Below the pieces are notes generated by a model. The model was not told the origin of the DNA, did not search any database, and saw only the letters and a program-made list of their open reading frames with translations. This document shows, one piece after another, positions 9,783 to 18,046 of a stretch of DNA of 64,000 bases (position 1 is its first letter; each line of letters begins with the position of its first letter). Position numbers and translations under genes: made by a program. This stretch comes from Epilithonimonas hispanica (GTDB taxonomy: Bacteria; Bacteroidota; Bacteroidia; Flavobacteriales; Weeksellaceae): positions 1 to 64,000 of the forward strand of contig NZ_QNUG01000019.1 of NCBI RefSeq assembly GCF_003385395.1. The letters are read 5' to 3'.

Positions 9783-9802
9783 TTGTATCTTTTTGTAAAG
9801 AA

Positions 9803-10360
9803 TTAAGCTTGAGTTTCTTCAGTTCCTTCTGCCTCAGCAGCTGGTTCTTCTGTTGCAACTTCCTCAGCAGGAGCGTTAGCAGCTTCTTCAGCAGCCTTTG
9901 CATCAGCTTCAGCTTTCGCAGCAGCATCAATTCTTGCTTGGTTTACTTTAGCTTCAGCTTCTAGAGCTGCTTTTTTAGCATCAGCTTTAGCAGTAGATAA
10001 ACCTTCAACTTTACCTTGTACTTTAGCATCTTTAGCCTCAATCCAAGCAGCGAATCTCTTCTCAGCTTCAGCCTCGTCAAAAGCACCTTTAGCAACACCA
10101 CCTTGAAGGTGTTTTTTGTACAAAGCACCTTTGTAAGAAAGGATAGCTCTTGCAGTATCAGTTGGCTGTGCTCCGTTGCTCAACCATTGAACAGCAGAAT
10201 CAACGTTCAAGTCGATAGTTGCTGGGTTTGTAATTGGGTTGTAAGTTCCTAATTTCTCGATGAATTTACCATCTCTTCTAGATCTAGAATCTGCAACCAC
10301 GATGTGGAAAAAAGGTTTTCCTTTTGATCCGTGTCTTTGTAATCTGATTTTTACTGACAT
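9803..10360 (-). CDS. rpsP: 30S ribosomal protein S16 with long Ala/Glu-rich C-terminal extension
   Basis: Residues 1-80 are a regular bS16 ([24 protein letters not shown], then KLGTYNP and [12 protein letters not shown]). Bacterial S16 is usually about 80-90 residues; this one has 185. The extra 100 residues are Lys/Ala/Glu-rich, turning into an acidic, low-complexity Glu/Ala tail, and would form long helix followed by disorder. Transcription starts from a well-formed promoter at 10407-10436, and rimM follows downstream. Confidence 0.96.
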   Translation of the reverse strand: MSVKIRLQRHGSKGKPFFHIVVADSRSRRDGKFIEKLGTYNPITNPATIDLNVDSAVQWLSNGAQPTDTARAILSYKGALYKKHLQGGVAKGAFDEAEAEKRFAAWIEAKDAKVQGKVEGLSTAKADAKKAALEAEAKVNQARIDAAAKAEADAKAAEEAANAPAEEVATEEPAAEAEGTEETQA

Positions 10361-10406
10361 AAATTTAAAATTTGTGGGAACACGTCCCGGTTAAATATTA
10401 AGTGTG

Positions 10407-10436
10407 CAAAGATAGGAAAATATTTCAATGTAACAA
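10407..10436 (-). promoter_or_regulatory. Promoter of rpsP-rimM
   Basis: Minus strand: TTG at 10434-10436 and TATCTTTG at 10407-10414, separated by 19 bases. This matches the Bacteroidota -33/-7 promoter and gives a leader of about 40 bases. Confidence 0.7.
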
Positions 10437-10516
10437 TTTGAAAATCTAATAATTTAACAATCAAAAAAAGAAAAATTCTCCGACTCTCAAACACGCAAAC
10501 TCTCAGACCAAATGTT

Positions 10517-10640
10517 AGGAGCCGGAAACCTGCTTGAAGTTTATGCTGAGCGGAGTCGAAGTGTTGCAATCTTTTTTGCTACACGTTTTGTCAGGCAGAG
10601 GTTCTCGAAGCCCAAGCAAAAAAGGATTTCCACTGCAAAA
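10517..10640. repeat. Dispersed palindromic repeat, copy A
   Basis: Starts AGGAGCCGGAAACCTGCTT and ends AAAGGATTTCCACTGCAA. The arms TTGCAATCTTTTTTGC and GCAAAAAAGGATTTCC are inverted. The spacer holds TGTCAGGCAGAGGTTCTCG, and an inserted GCTGAGCGGAGTCGAAG lies between the outer and inner left parts. Related copies lie at 25298-25395 and 55494-55611. It fills the gap between rpsP and the T9SS substrate gene, where I see no gene. Confidence 0.7.
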
Positions 10641-10728
10641 CAAAATTTAGACGAATCCAATAAAAAAATAAAAATATTGAGTCAATCAGGGCTATGGTTT
10701 TGTTGTATAAGGAAGTGTTTTTTGTATA

Positions 10729-13041
10729 TTACCTATTTTTCAACAATATCCAAGAATTATATCTGTGAATCACTTCTGTGTCTGGTTCTGTCCATTCCAA
10801 AGTGTACCAGAATGTGCCGGTAGAAAGAAGTTTCTTTCCATCTTTTCCATCCCAAATGTAATTTCCATCTTTACCAATGAAGACAAATCTGCCATAACGG
10901 TCAAAAATTTTAAAAGTAACATTGTTCTTTAGACTTAGAGCAGAAAAATCCAGAACATCATTTTTGCCATCGCCATTTGGAGTTATTACATTTACAAGAT
11001 TGATGTTGGAAAACTCCCTTACAGAAGGAATACATTTTTTTGCACTTCTTACATATGCTTTCTGGATTCCTTTTGGAAGATTATTAAAAATGTTCGAAGA
11101 TTGCCAGTTAGTTCCGTCAAGAGAATATTCGTAAGGAGAAGTTCCTCCTATTGCGGTTATTGTCAATCTGTCATTCTCAATTTCTAAAATTTTAATGATG
11201 ACGTCTTCCTCAGCAATGACTTTAACATCTTGTCTGGTTGTACAACCATCAAATGTAAGATCTACCCAATGATCTCCCACGCTAAGTGCTCCAGAACCAG
11301 AATTGGTAGAGCCAGAATCCCAAAGATAAGCATCGAAGCCGGGACCTGCATCTAAAACAATTTGATTTTCTTTGCAGATGATAACATCTTGTAGTGAGTC
11401 AGATATTTTAGGACTTTTAAAAATTAACTTTAATTCTCCGACTGCTGGACAATTTATGCTGTTTTCAAAACGAAAAAAGTAGCTTTTATTAGCTTTTAAA
11501 TCTTGTGAAGCAGGGATATTGTTGAGTTGTTTTTTTGCATCATCTAATGTTTCGTAGAAATTGGTTGTATCAGCTTGTGTTGTAAATATATTAATGTAGT
11601 CATTTAAATTGACAGGCTCATTTCCGGAACGGTCTGAGTCGCATATTTCTATTGGGGAAACGGCGTTAAGTATAATCTGAGGTGCAATTTTAAAATTAAT
11701 TGTACCAAAAATAGAAGGACAACCATTTTTACTTTTGACTTCTACAAGGATATTTGTATTTACTGTAAAAGTAAAATTGTCTGGTAAAGCAACTGTAGGA
11801 CTAGAAGCTAAGTAATAGTAAACTTCAAAATCATTTGGATTGCTAACAATTATTGGAGTAATATCAGAAAAATTTAAACTGATGGAATTATCCAAATCAT
11901 TATCACAAAGGTTAGAATTATATAAAGCGGTATCTACATTTGGAACTGGATAGAAATTTAAAAATATTTCTGCCGAATTTTCACATCCACTTGTAGTAAT
12001 GACCCAAGCAAATACAGATCCGCCATTAGAAATGTGTCGCGATGGATTTAAAATTTCAGTACCTGGAATATGGTCTTCAGCATCCTCTGGAGTTAAATAA
12101 TATTTTATACTAGATATAGATTCTGATGTGAGATTTGCAGATGTAAGATTAAATGTACCTTGTCCTAAGTTATTTTTACACGTTTTTATTTCCGGATTTG
12201 AAAGGATAAGCGGTTTATAATTTACTTTGATTGTCTCTACACGGAAACATTCTGTTAAAGTGCTTTGAATTCTGTAATAATAGTCGTGATTGTCAAGTGT
12301 AGTGGGAGCGGTAATTCTATTCTCATCGTAAGTTGCGTCTTCGTAAGTGTTATAATAAGTTACAGTAAAATCTGGATTGCTATTTAAAATGTTGCTTGTA
12401 AATAAGGAAAAATCATATAATAAGCTTGGGTTGCAAACATCAATTGGATTTACAATTCCAAAAGGATTCGGAGCGACTCCAAAAGGATCTTCAAGAATGG
12501 CTGTTCCTGTCCAATTGAGTGTAAATGCTCCATTTCCAACGGGTCTGTCAATGACAAGAAAATAGGATTCGCCCGCAACTACATTCAGAGATTTTATATA
12601 TCCGTCACCCAATTCGGCTGGTCCTTCGTGAAAATCACCAGCTGGTTCCGAGTCTCTCATTCCTGTATGGTTATCTAATAACAATGCAGCCAGTGGATTG
12701 GTCGTGGAGCATCGTATTGGAGTTCCAATTTTACCACAAGACACGTTAGGCCCGAAAACCCAAAAGTCATAATCGACGATTAAGTCTGTATCTGCTGGGA
12801 TAAGGTCAAATCCTAAAGTTCCAGTTGTTTTTGCTGTGAATTTCAGCCATAAAGAATTGTTTTCATCACTATTACATGAGATACTCTGGTCTATTTCCTG
12901 TACACCATATCCTGTTGGATTAAGTGAGATACTTTGATTTCCGCAAATTTGAATGTAATTAATACAATCATTAGCTTCTTTGCTCTGAGAAAAAAATAGT
13001 GAGAAAAGGAAAAGAGAAATGAGGAAGGAGATTTTTTTCAC
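10729..13041 (-). CDS. Secreted protein with T9SS type-B (gliding-motility-associated) C-terminal sorting domain
   Basis: A 770-residue secreted protein beginning with a Sec signal peptide (KKISFLISLFLFSLFFSQ). Residues about 25-180 form a beta-rich domain with four or more cysteines. Several short Ig/PKD-like beta repeats follow, each with 'C..D..N' or 'IC..' boundaries. The C-terminal 85 residues are the conserved CHU_C/type-B sorting domain (NVITPNGDGKNDVLDF, FKIFDRYGRFVF, WDGKDGKKLLSTGTFWYTLEW). Such proteins cross the outer membrane by type IX secretion and end up on the surface or are released. The adhesive or enzymatic role of this one is unknown. A TAGCTTTG -7-like box lies at 13063-13070. 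Confidence 0.9.
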   Translation of the reverse strand: MKKISFLISLFLFSLFFSQSKEANDCINYIQICGNQSISLNPTGYGVQEIDQSISCNSDENNSLWLKFTAKTTGTLGFDLIPADTDLIVDYDFWVFGPNVSCGKIGTPIRCSTTNPLAALLLDNHTGMRDSEPAGDFHEGPAELGDGYIKSLNVVAGESYFLVIDRPVGNGAFTLNWTGTAILEDPFGVAPNPFGIVNPIDVCNPSLLYDFSLFTSNILNSNPDFTVTYYNTYEDATYDENRITAPTTLDNHDYYYRIQSTLTECFRVETIKVNYKPLILSNPEIKTCKNNLGQGTFNLTSANLTSESISSIKYYLTPEDAEDHIPGTEILNPSRHISNGGSVFAWVITTSGCENSAEIFLNFYPVPNVDTALYNSNLCDNDLDNSISLNFSDITPIIVSNPNDFEVYYYLASSPTVALPDNFTFTVNTNILVEVKSKNGCPSIFGTINFKIAPQIILNAVSPIEICDSDRSGNEPVNLNDYINIFTTQADTTNFYETLDDAKKQLNNIPASQDLKANKSYFFRFENSINCPAVGELKLIFKSPKISDSLQDVIICKENQIVLDAGPGFDAYLWDSGSTNSGSGALSVGDHWVDLTFDGCTTRQDVKVIAEEDVIIKILEIENDRLTITAIGGTSPYEYSLDGTNWQSSNIFNNLPKGIQKAYVRSAKKCIPSVREFSNINLVNVITPNGDGKNDVLDFSALSLKNNVTFKIFDRYGRFVFIGKDGNYIWDGKDGKKLLSTGTFWYTLEWTEPDTEVIHRYNSWILLKNR

Positions 13042-13104
13042 AAGATTGTTTTAGTTTTTTGACAAAGCTAAAAATAACACTTATACCCTGCAAATTAATC
13101 TTCA

Positions 13105-13617
13105 TTAATCAATATTTCCTAAATAAAACAATCCCAAACATTGTTGATTTTCTTCAATTTTCAAAGAATCTTTCAGTTTGTTGACGATTTTCGGAGAACT
13201 CCAGTAACAACCGATTCTATGAGCGGTGCAAGTCAAATGCATATTTTGAACAGCCATAGACGTTGCCGCAATCTCTTCCCAATCGGGAACCAATCCACTG
13301 AATTCAACCACAATTGAAATGATAACATTCGCTTTCGAAATTTTGAAAGCAATATCATCATATTTCTTCTGTAGAAACTGAATTTCTGGTGTCACTTCTT
13401 TGTAAATATTTTGAAGTTCCTGACCAAGATTTTGTTTTTCCTCACTTTTGAAAACTTTGAAACGCCAAGGTTTTGTACGTTTATGATTCGGAGCTAAGAC
13501 AGCATTGCTGAGAATTTCGTCAATGATGTGTTGTGGAATTTCTTTATCTGTGTAATCTTTCGGGAAGATGCTACTGCGCTCTTCTATGATATGCTTGAGA
13601 ATTGTTGCGTTTTCCAT
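13105..13617 (-). CDS. Nitroreductase family protein
   Basis: FMN-dependent oxidoreductase of the nitroreductase fold, substrate unknown. The 170 residues carry the family's N-terminal FMN-contacting pattern (ERSSIFPKDYTDKEIP) and LAPNHKRTKPWRF. The second FMN/dimer region is AATSMAVQNMHLTCTAHRIGCYWSSP. Slightly short but complete. The promoter box TATCTTTG ends only 4 bases before the ATG, so the mRNA may be leaderless. Confidence 0.85.
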   Translation of the reverse strand: MENATILKHIIEERSSIFPKDYTDKEIPQHIIDEILSNAVLAPNHKRTKPWRFKVFKSEEKQNLGQELQNIYKEVTPEIQFLQKKYDDIAFKISKANVIISIVVEFSGLVPDWEEIAATSMAVQNMHLTCTAHRIGCYWSSPKIVNKLKDSLKIEENQQCLGLFYLGNID

Positions 13618-13621
13618 AGTT

Positions 13622-13653
13622 CAAAGATACGGGAAAGAAGAAACAAGAGCAAA
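13622..13653 (-). promoter_or_regulatory. Nitroreductase promoter abutting the start codon
   Basis: Minus strand TTTG at 13650-13653 and TATCTTTG at 13622-13629, 20 bases apart. Only AACT separates the -7 element from the ATG at 13617, so transcription would start on or next to the start codon. Confidence 0.6.
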
Positions 13654-13718
13654 GTAAAAAGAAATAAGAAAATGATTAGAATGAGAAACTTCGGACATCT
13701 GACCTTCAGCATCCAACT

Positions 13719-14168
13719 TTAAAAAATCTCCACAATTTCCTGATGAATTTTATTAAGGACAAAATCATCGCCCACTTTCTTTCCGAGCATTATCTGCGCC
13801 ATTGGACTTTCCGGAGAAATGGCATAGAAGCGGTCGCCTTGAAAGAAGAATTCCCCCAAAGAAACGGAAATGTAAAAACGGGCTTTATTGGTAATGACAA
13901 GAGACCCGAGTTTTATAGTCTTTGAGACAGAGTTCAGAACTTTTCGCATTTGGGTCTGCATACTTTTAAGCGAAACCATTTGTCTGTCCAAATGATAGAT
14001 CTCTTCCTGTATTTCCTCTCTGATAGAATCGTATTTTGATGTTTTTTTAATGTCCCGGCTAGCTTCCAGAGAAAAGTTGAGGTAAAACTCCAAAGTTTTC
14101 ACTTTCCCCGAAATACTGTCGTTCACAAAGTCCCGTAATTCACTTTTATTATAAATCGTCTTCTGCAT
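13719..14168 (-). CDS. GreA/GreB-like transcription elongation factor
   Basis: Gre factors rescue backtracked RNA polymerase by stimulating transcript cleavage. The 149-residue protein has an N-terminal helical hairpin (about residues 10-75) and a C-terminal FKBP-like Gre domain. The latter contains LGSLVITNKARFYISVSLG and the hallmark AISPESPMAQIMLGKKVGDDF. The usual acidic pair at the coiled-coil tip is not obvious, so it could be a Gre-like regulator rather than a cleavage factor. Confidence 0.78.
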   Translation of the reverse strand: MQKTIYNKSELRDFVNDSISGKVKTLEFYLNFSLEASRDIKKTSKYDSIREEIQEEIYHLDRQMVSLKSMQTQMRKVLNSVSKTIKLGSLVITNKARFYISVSLGEFFFQGDRFYAISPESPMAQIMLGKKVGDDFVLNKIHQEIVEIF

Positions 14169-14195
14169 AAATCCAATTTTGAATAAAGATAATAA

Positions 14196-14870
14196 TTAAT
14201 CTCTTAATTCATAATTTCGTTTTGCCCACATTTTGGAAGGCTTTATCCAGTTGTCCGAAGCGATGTACAGAAATCCGTGCTTCAATCCCGTCTTCAATTC
14301 GATTTCTTTAAAATGATTAATTTTTAATTTCGACGTTTCCTTTCGTTTGATTGCTGAAACTCCAAAAATATCTGATTTTTCATAAATGGTTAAAATGTTT
14401 CCGCAGAAATTAATTGCTGGAAGTTCTTCAATGTCAGTGTCTAGATAACTTCCAATAAACACAAAGTTCAAATCAGGATTTTTCGCAAAAGTGGAAACAA
14501 ATTGTGCAATGTAACCACCTTTTGAAGTTCCGATAACCGTGATGTGATTGGGCTGAACACCTTTTGAAATTAAACTGTCGATTTGGAAATTTATTTTTTC
14601 AGCGTATTTACTACCATTAGTTTTGGGTTTTCGTTTTTCGCTAAAGACAACAAAGCCATCTTTTCTGAATGAGTTTAAAATCTTATTGTATTCTGCTTTC
14701 ACACCATATTTTTTATCGAAAGTTCCATCAGGATTTTCTTCTAAAAATTTATTGTGCAAGAAGAAAATGTAATTATTTTCGTTATTTGGATTTTCTGATT
14801 TTTTACTCGACTGGCAATTTGTAAAAATTAATAATAATAAAATCGGGATAAGGATAATTTTAGTTTTCAT
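14196..14870 (-). CDS. Alpha/beta-hydrolase fold lipoprotein
   Basis: A 224-residue lipoprotein (signal IILIPILLLLIFTNC; Cys19) with an alpha/beta-hydrolase core. The nucleophile elbow is GTSKGGYIAQF near residue 118, after the strand HITVIG. A late KTGLKHGFLY supplies a candidate catalytic histidine. Its substrate is unknown. The gene directly follows the serine hydrolase gene with no gap, so the two are probably co-transcribed and act in the same compartment. Confidence 0.72.
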   Translation of the reverse strand: MKTKIILIPILLLLIFTNCQSSKKSENPNNENNYIFFLHNKFLEENPDGTFDKKYGVKAEYNKILNSFRKDGFVVFSEKRKPKTNGSKYAEKINFQIDSLISKGVQPNHITVIGTSKGGYIAQFVSTFAKNPDLNFVFIGSYLDTDIEELPAINFCGNILTIYEKSDIFGVSAIKRKETSKLKINHFKEIELKTGLKHGFLYIASDNWIKPSKMWAKRNYELRD

Positions 14871-15926
14871 CTATTTCAAAAGTTTAGAATTCATCACAAT
14901 CTTTCTGATTTCCTGCTCAAAATAATAAGCAATCTCAAAATTTTCAGTAGCTACATTTTCCATTACTATAACACTCGTTTTAGTCTTTGGATAATATAAA
15001 TTGACCGCCGTAAAACCTTCGCTTGGATGAAAACCTGTGTGCCCGATTTCGTAGATATCAGCCTTGTCATTGATTCTCAAACCGTAGCCATAGCCAATCG
15101 GATTTTCACCAAATATTGGATGTGTTGCAGTTGTTGAATAATTGGTCATCAATTTATACGTTTCAGGTTTTAACAATTTTCCATTGTGGAGACATTCGTT
15201 CCATTTGGCTAAATCCGGAGCTGTGACAATCAAATGACTTCCAAAATAATTAGTAGGGTCAAAACCCGATTTTTTATTCAATTTAAAAGTTACTTCTTCC
15301 TTGATAGTGTGACCTTTTGTTAGAAGTTGGCTACTGGTTTCGGTAGGATAGAAACTGTCGTTCATTTTACATTTTTTGAACAAAGCGGTTACCAATTCCT
15401 GATAACTTTTACCGCTTTGCTTTTCCAAAACCAATCCTGCAACATAATATCCAACATTGGAATAACAGAATTCTTTTCCGGTTTTGAATTTAAGATTAGG
15501 TTTCAAATCGTCGCTGTACAATCCCGAAGTATGATTGAGCAAGTGATGAACGGTCACTGTATCTGCCCAAGAATATTGGAAATCCGGAAGATATTTTCGA
15601 ATTGGCTGATGTAAATCGATTGTCCCTTTTTCAACTTGTTGCAAAATCAATGTGGCAGTAATCTGCTTGGCAATCGACATTGTAGAAAACTTATTGGAGA
15701 TTTCCAGAGGTGTTTTCTTATTGAAATCGGCATAACCAAAAGCTTTCGCATATTTTTCCTTCCCGTTTTGCTGAATGTAAACTACGCCGTTGAAAGTTCT
15801 GGGATTTGTAGTTTTGATTAAGCTATCAATTTTTACCGGATAATCGTCTTTTTTTTGAGCTGATGAGTTACAAGAAGTAAATAACGTAATAATAGCAACC
15901 GAAGCCACTTTGAAAAAATGTCTCAT
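14871..15926 (-). CDS. Class C beta-lactamase-like serine hydrolase, lipoprotein
   Basis: 351 residues with a lipoprotein signal (IITLFTSC, Cys19). The penicillin-binding-protein-like fold shows the expected motifs: SxxK in TMSIAKQIT, YxN in CYSNVGYYVAGL, and HxG in EIGHTGFHPS, replacing the KTG of classical enzymes. Such proteins are mostly peptidases or esterases rather than antibiotic-resistance enzymes. It forms a two-gene unit with the alpha/beta hydrolase downstream. Confidence 0.88.
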   Translation of the reverse strand: MRHFFKVASVAIITLFTSCNSSAQKKDDYPVKIDSLIKTTNPRTFNGVVYIQQNGKEKYAKAFGYADFNKKTPLEISNKFSTMSIAKQITATLILQQVEKGTIDLHQPIRKYLPDFQYSWADTVTVHHLLNHTSGLYSDDLKPNLKFKTGKEFCYSNVGYYVAGLVLEKQSGKSYQELVTALFKKCKMNDSFYPTETSSQLLTKGHTIKEEVTFKLNKKSGFDPTNYFGSHLIVTAPDLAKWNECLHNGKLLKPETYKLMTNYSTTATHPIFGENPIGYGYGLRINDKADIYEIGHTGFHPSEGFTAVNLYYPKTKTSVIVMENVATENFEIAYYFEQEIRKIVMNSKLLK

Positions 15927-15969
15927 TTGTTTTTGAATTTGGTTAAGTTTTTTAATTTAATGATTGGAC

Positions 15970-16644
15970 CTACTCCAAAAGGTCAGGTCGCCTTTCTTTT
16001 GTGATTCTTACAGCTTCATCGTGTAACCAATCTTCAATCGCTCCGAAGTTGCCACTCAATAATATTTTTGGAACCGATAATCCTTTGTAAGTTTCTGGTC
16101 TTGTGTAGATTGGAGGAGAAAGAAGATTGTCTTGGAAACTATCGGTTAAAGCACTCTGCTCATCATTCAAAACGCCAGGTAACAATCTGATGACAGAATC
16201 TGCCAAAACACAAGCTGCCAATTCTCCACCAGTTAAAACATAATCACCGATTGAGATTTCTTTTGTGATATGCAAATCGCGAACACGCTGGTCAATGCCT
16301 TTGTAATGTCCACAAAGAAAAATCAGATTTTTTTTGATTGATAAAGTGTTGGCAATTCTTTGATTAAGTGTTTCTCCGTCTGGTGTCAGATAAATAATTT
16401 CGTCGTAATCTCTTTGAGATTTTAGTTCAGAAATACATTTGTCCAGAGGTTCTATCATCATTATCATTCCGGCACCACCGCCATAAGGCTCATCATCAAT
16501 TTGCCGATGTTTGCCAATGCTCCAGTCTCGGATGTTGTGAAAATGAACTTCTGCCAATCCTTTTTCCATCGCTCTTTTCAGGATTGAGGTTTTGAAAGGA
16601 CTTTCCATAAGTTCCGGAAGTACGCTGATGATATCGATTCTCAT
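15970..16644 (-). CDS. trmD: tRNA (guanine-37-N1)-methyltransferase TrmD
   Basis: Methylates G37 next to the anticodon and prevents frameshifting. The 224-residue SPOUT enzyme shows the trefoil-knot SAM site: [26 protein letters not shown] and [15 protein letters not shown], with [13 protein letters not shown] before it. Length fits the family. It begins directly at the end of the upstream NADH dehydrogenase gene. Here it is separated from rpsP-rimM, which in many bacteria share its operon. Confidence 0.96.
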   Translation of the reverse strand: MRIDIISVLPELMESPFKTSILKRAMEKGLAEVHFHNIRDWSIGKHRQIDDEPYGGGAGMIMMIEPLDKCISELKSQRDYDEIIYLTPDGETLNQRIANTLSIKKNLIFLCGHYKGIDQRVRDLHITKEISIGDYVLTGGELAACVLADSVIRLLPGVLNDEQSALTDSFQDNLLSPPIYTRPETYKGLSVPKILLSGNFGAIEDWLHDEAVRITKERRPDLLE

Positions 16645-17904
16645 TTATTGTTCGGTAGGATTTTTCTTAGACGGCGCAATAATCAGCCTTAATGAAGAAT
16701 CTTTATTAATATAACTCCACATCCAGTTGAAGAAAATTGCGATTTTGTTTCTGACGCTCAGAATCAGCATCAAATGTAAGAACATCCATAGATACCAAGC
16801 AAGAAATCCCTGAAATTTGAATTTCGGAAGGTCAACAACAGCTCTGTGTTTTCCAATGGTTGCCATAGAACCGCGGTCGATATATTCGTATTCTGTCCAG
16901 TCTTTTTCGGAATCTTTCTTAAAGTTTTTTGCTAAATTTTTACCTTGGTTAATCGCCACATTCGCAACCTGTGGATGACCTTGTGGGTATTTCGGGGTTT
17001 CCATATAAGCGATATCACCAATCGCGAAAATGTTATCAAAACCTTTCACTTTGTTGTGTCTATCAACGATATATCGATTTCGAACTAAGTTTTCTTTATT
17101 AAAATCATCAATAATATTTCCAGTAACTCCGGCTGCCCAAATCACATTATTTGTTGGGATTGAGTTCCCGCTCGCCATATTGATGACTTCTCCGTCATAA
17201 TCTGTAACGCGTTCGTTTTTTAAAAATTTGACACCGAGTTGTTTTAAGTAATCTTCTGCCGCATCCTGTGATTCTTGGCTCATCGCTTCCAATGGTTTGT
17301 CGCCTGCGCTGATGAGAACAATATTAAGGTCATCAAAGTTCATCCTAGGATAATCTCTTGGAAGAATATGGGTTTTCATCTCAGAAAAGGCACCTGCGAG
17401 TTCAACTCCGGTTGGTCCACTTCCTACGATGACGAGATTCCAATTTCCATCGTCGCTGGCTTTTCTTTCGATAATCATCTTTTCAAATGTCATCAAAATA
17501 TGATTTCGAATCGTGATAGCTTCCTGAGTATTTTTCATTCCGAGAGCTAAATCCTGCATCTTCTGATTGCCAAAAAAATTAGTTTTACAACCTGTCGCAA
17601 TCACCAATTTATCGTAAGTGAAAACACCATCTTCACCAATGACTTTGTTTTCGGAAGGAACAATTTTTTTGACTTCCGTCATTCGGAATTGAATGTTTTT
17701 CGACTTCTGGAAGATTTTTCTGAAAGGGAAAGAGATATTAGAAGGCTCGATTCGTCCAGTTGCAACCTGATAGAATAACGGCTGGAACATATGATGATTC
17801 ATCTTATCGATGACCATTACTTTATATTTTCCTTGATTATTAAGATGTCTCGCAAGTTGTAAACCTGCAAATCCACCTCCGATGATAACAATCTTTTCCC
17901 TCAT
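16645..17904 (-). CDS. ndh: Type II NADH dehydrogenase-like FAD/NAD(P) oxidoreductase
   Basis: Single-subunit, non-proton-pumping NADH:quinone oxidoreductase, peripheral on the inner membrane. The 419 residues contain two dinucleotide-binding motifs: GGGFAGLQLARHL near the N-terminus for FAD, and VGSGPTGVELAGAF near residue 165 for NADH. The FAD-contact motif is NIFAIGDIAY. The hydrophobic C-terminal stretch (FLAWYLWMFLHLMLIL) should anchor it to the membrane. It leads a two-gene unit with trmD. Confidence 0.88.
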   Translation of the reverse strand: MREKIVIIGGGFAGLQLARHLNNQGKYKVMVIDKMNHHMFQPLFYQVATGRIEPSNISFPFRKIFQKSKNIQFRMTEVKKIVPSENKVIGEDGVFTYDKLVIATGCKTNFFGNQKMQDLALGMKNTQEAITIRNHILMTFEKMIIERKASDDGNWNLVIVGSGPTGVELAGAFSEMKTHILPRDYPRMNFDDLNIVLISAGDKPLEAMSQESQDAAEDYLKQLGVKFLKNERVTDYDGEVINMASGNSIPTNNVIWAAGVTGNIIDDFNKENLVRNRYIVDRHNKVKGFDNIFAIGDIAYMETPKYPQGHPQVANVAINQGKNLAKNFKKDSEKDWTEYEYIDRGSMATIGKHRAVVDLPKFKFQGFLAWYLWMFLHLMLILSVRNKIAIFFNWMWSYINKDSSLRLIIAPSKKNPTEQ

Positions 17905-17989
17905 TGCGATTTTTTTATAAAATTAAGATTTTTATTTTGCTTTAGACTAATCAAATATTATGCTGGATTTCTGATTTCAAAATAAAAAA

Positions 17990-18021
17990 GAACCCTGCCA
18001 AAAATAAATTTGACAGAGTCC
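17990..18021 (-). terminator. Terminator of the TonB receptor gene
   Basis: A 13-bp stem in which the non-Watson-Crick pairs become G-U only on the minus strand, followed there by a T tract. It lies 26 bases after the receptor stop codon. Confidence 0.75.
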
Positions 18022-18046
18022 TAAAAACACAAATGATGAAAATTTT

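Noticed and set aside
9700-9930. Minus-strand Leu/Lys-rich 76-codon frame near rpsP
   Set aside because: It is a +1 frame of the S16 Ala/Glu tail running over the terminator hairpin; no start context or family.
14871-15926. Acquired beta-lactamase resistance gene
   Set aside because: The motifs (SxxK, YxN, HxG) match the broad serine-hydrolase/esterase group and it is an operon member with another hydrolase; nothing marks it as a resistance determinant.
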